Below are positions 63,731 through 64,000 of a DNA stretch of 64,000 nucleotides, in pieces. The notes under the pieces are model-generated. The model was given only the letters and a program-made list of their open reading frames with translations. It was not told the origin of the DNA and made no database searches. A program made the translations under genes and the position numbers. Numbering within the stretch: the first letter of the stretch is position 1; each line of letters opens with the position of its first letter. Source of the DNA: Pseudomonadota bacterium (GTDB lineage Bacteria; Pseudomonadota; Alphaproteobacteria; SHVZ01); contig JACQAG010000003.1 of assembly GCA_016195085.1 (NCBI GenBank), positions 1 through 64,000 of the forward strand. The letters run 5' to 3'.

Positions 63731-64000
63731 ATGGCTCAAGGCATCGCCGAAGGGAGCGATCGGCTCCTCGCCGCCGACGAACCGCCCGCAGTGACCATCC
63801 TGCGCGAGGACGGAGGCTCGCCCTTCTTCCTTACCGCCGATCATGCCGGCAAGACTCTGCCGCGGCGCATGGGCGGGCTCGGGCTGCCGGAAGGCGAGCT
63901 CGAGCGGCACATCGCCTGGGATATCGGCATTGCCGGCACCTCGCGCCTTCTGGCCGATAGGCTCGACGCCTTCCTCATCCTGCAGACCTATTCGCGGCTG
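63731..64000 (+). CDS. N-formylglutamate amidohydrolase (partial, cut by window edge)
   Basis: The first 90 residues are visible and run off the window. They include PFFLTADHAGKTLPRRMGGLGL and the following HIAWDIGIAGTSRLLADRL, which match the N-formylglutamate deformylase/HutG-like family (FGase). A strong GAGGAGG ribosome-binding site lies 2-8 bases upstream of the ATG. It is third in the amidase - GS-like - FGase run. The enzyme releases formate from N-formylglutamate or related N-formyl amides; actual substrate unknown. Confidence 0.85.
   Translation, partial: MAQGIAEGSDRLLAADEPPAVTILREDGGSPFFLTADHAGKTLPRRMGGLGLPEGELERHIAWDIGIAGTSRLLADRLDAFLILQTYSRL

Noticed and set aside
1-64000. tRNA, rRNA, CRISPR arrays, insertion sequences
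   Set aside because: I looked through the gaps between genes and saw no cloverleaf with TTCGA-type arm, no regular spaced repeats and no transposase motif.

Overview
The window is high-GC, gene-dense bacterial chromosome that reads as an alphaproteobacterium, probably Rhodospirillales-like. The evidence is a divK-pleD pair beside dinB and rpmG, an EipB-family envelope protein, an HdaA-type DnaA regulator, a 38-residue aa3 oxidase subunit IV, and the lptF-lptG-lptD-surA-pdxA-rsmA gene order. I saw no rRNA, tRNA, CRISPR array, transposase or phage gene. Placement below class level is inference.

Layout. 0.1-9.2 kb: RNase D, a SPOR-type lipoprotein, a diguanylate cyclase, a 2-hydroxyacid dehydrogenase, EipB, DinB, a ROK kinase, DivK and PleD. 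9.2-18.8 kb: L33, YicC and guanylate kinase, facing the minus-strand LPS-export/outer-membrane operon lptF-lptG-lptD-surA-pdxA-rsmA. 18.9-32.8 kb: an orphan sensor kinase and then a surface-glycan region. This region holds two back-to-back Gtr-like modules (GT2 + GtrA + large membrane protein), one with GT2 and GtrA fused and one with them separate. It also holds an acyltransferase with an AT-rich core, a PAP2 phosphatase and an ArnT-like glycosyltransferase. 33.0-45.6 kb: PepA, HolC, a chemoreceptor, a purine permease, Ndk, CtaH-like subunit IV, a methyltransferase, purM-purN, and a divergent chain DUF2066 - CDP-alcohol phosphatidyltransferase - AI-2E permease - HdaA.

45.6-55.3 kb is an accessory metabolic region: two SDR proteins lacking the usual catalytic Tyr, a dienelactone hydrolase/SnoaL-like fusion, a VOC protein, a solute-binding protein, an esterase, DUF427, an acyl-CoA ligase and a BASS-like transporter. 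It also contains the most interesting gene. This is a carboxymuconolactone decarboxylase/AhpD-like protein whose CxxC motif is CPF-[UGA], with the frame intact on both sides and a 7-bp hairpin placed where a bacterial SECIS element would be. It is very probably a selenoprotein (CxxU).

55.3-64 kb: a dipeptide/amide ABC importer on the minus strand (SBP - [double hairpin] - permease - permease - ATPase - ATPase). It is divergent from an amidase, a glutamine-synthetase-like ligase and an N-formylglutamate amidohydrolase cut by the window edge. Together they look like an uptake-and-degradation locus for an amide or gamma-glutamyl compound.

Many genes overlap by 1-4 bases (ATGA, GTGA, TTGA), so most strand-coherent runs are probably polycistronic. 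purM has no usable canonical start codon upstream of its conserved N-terminus, which suggests a start-site indel or an unusual start.
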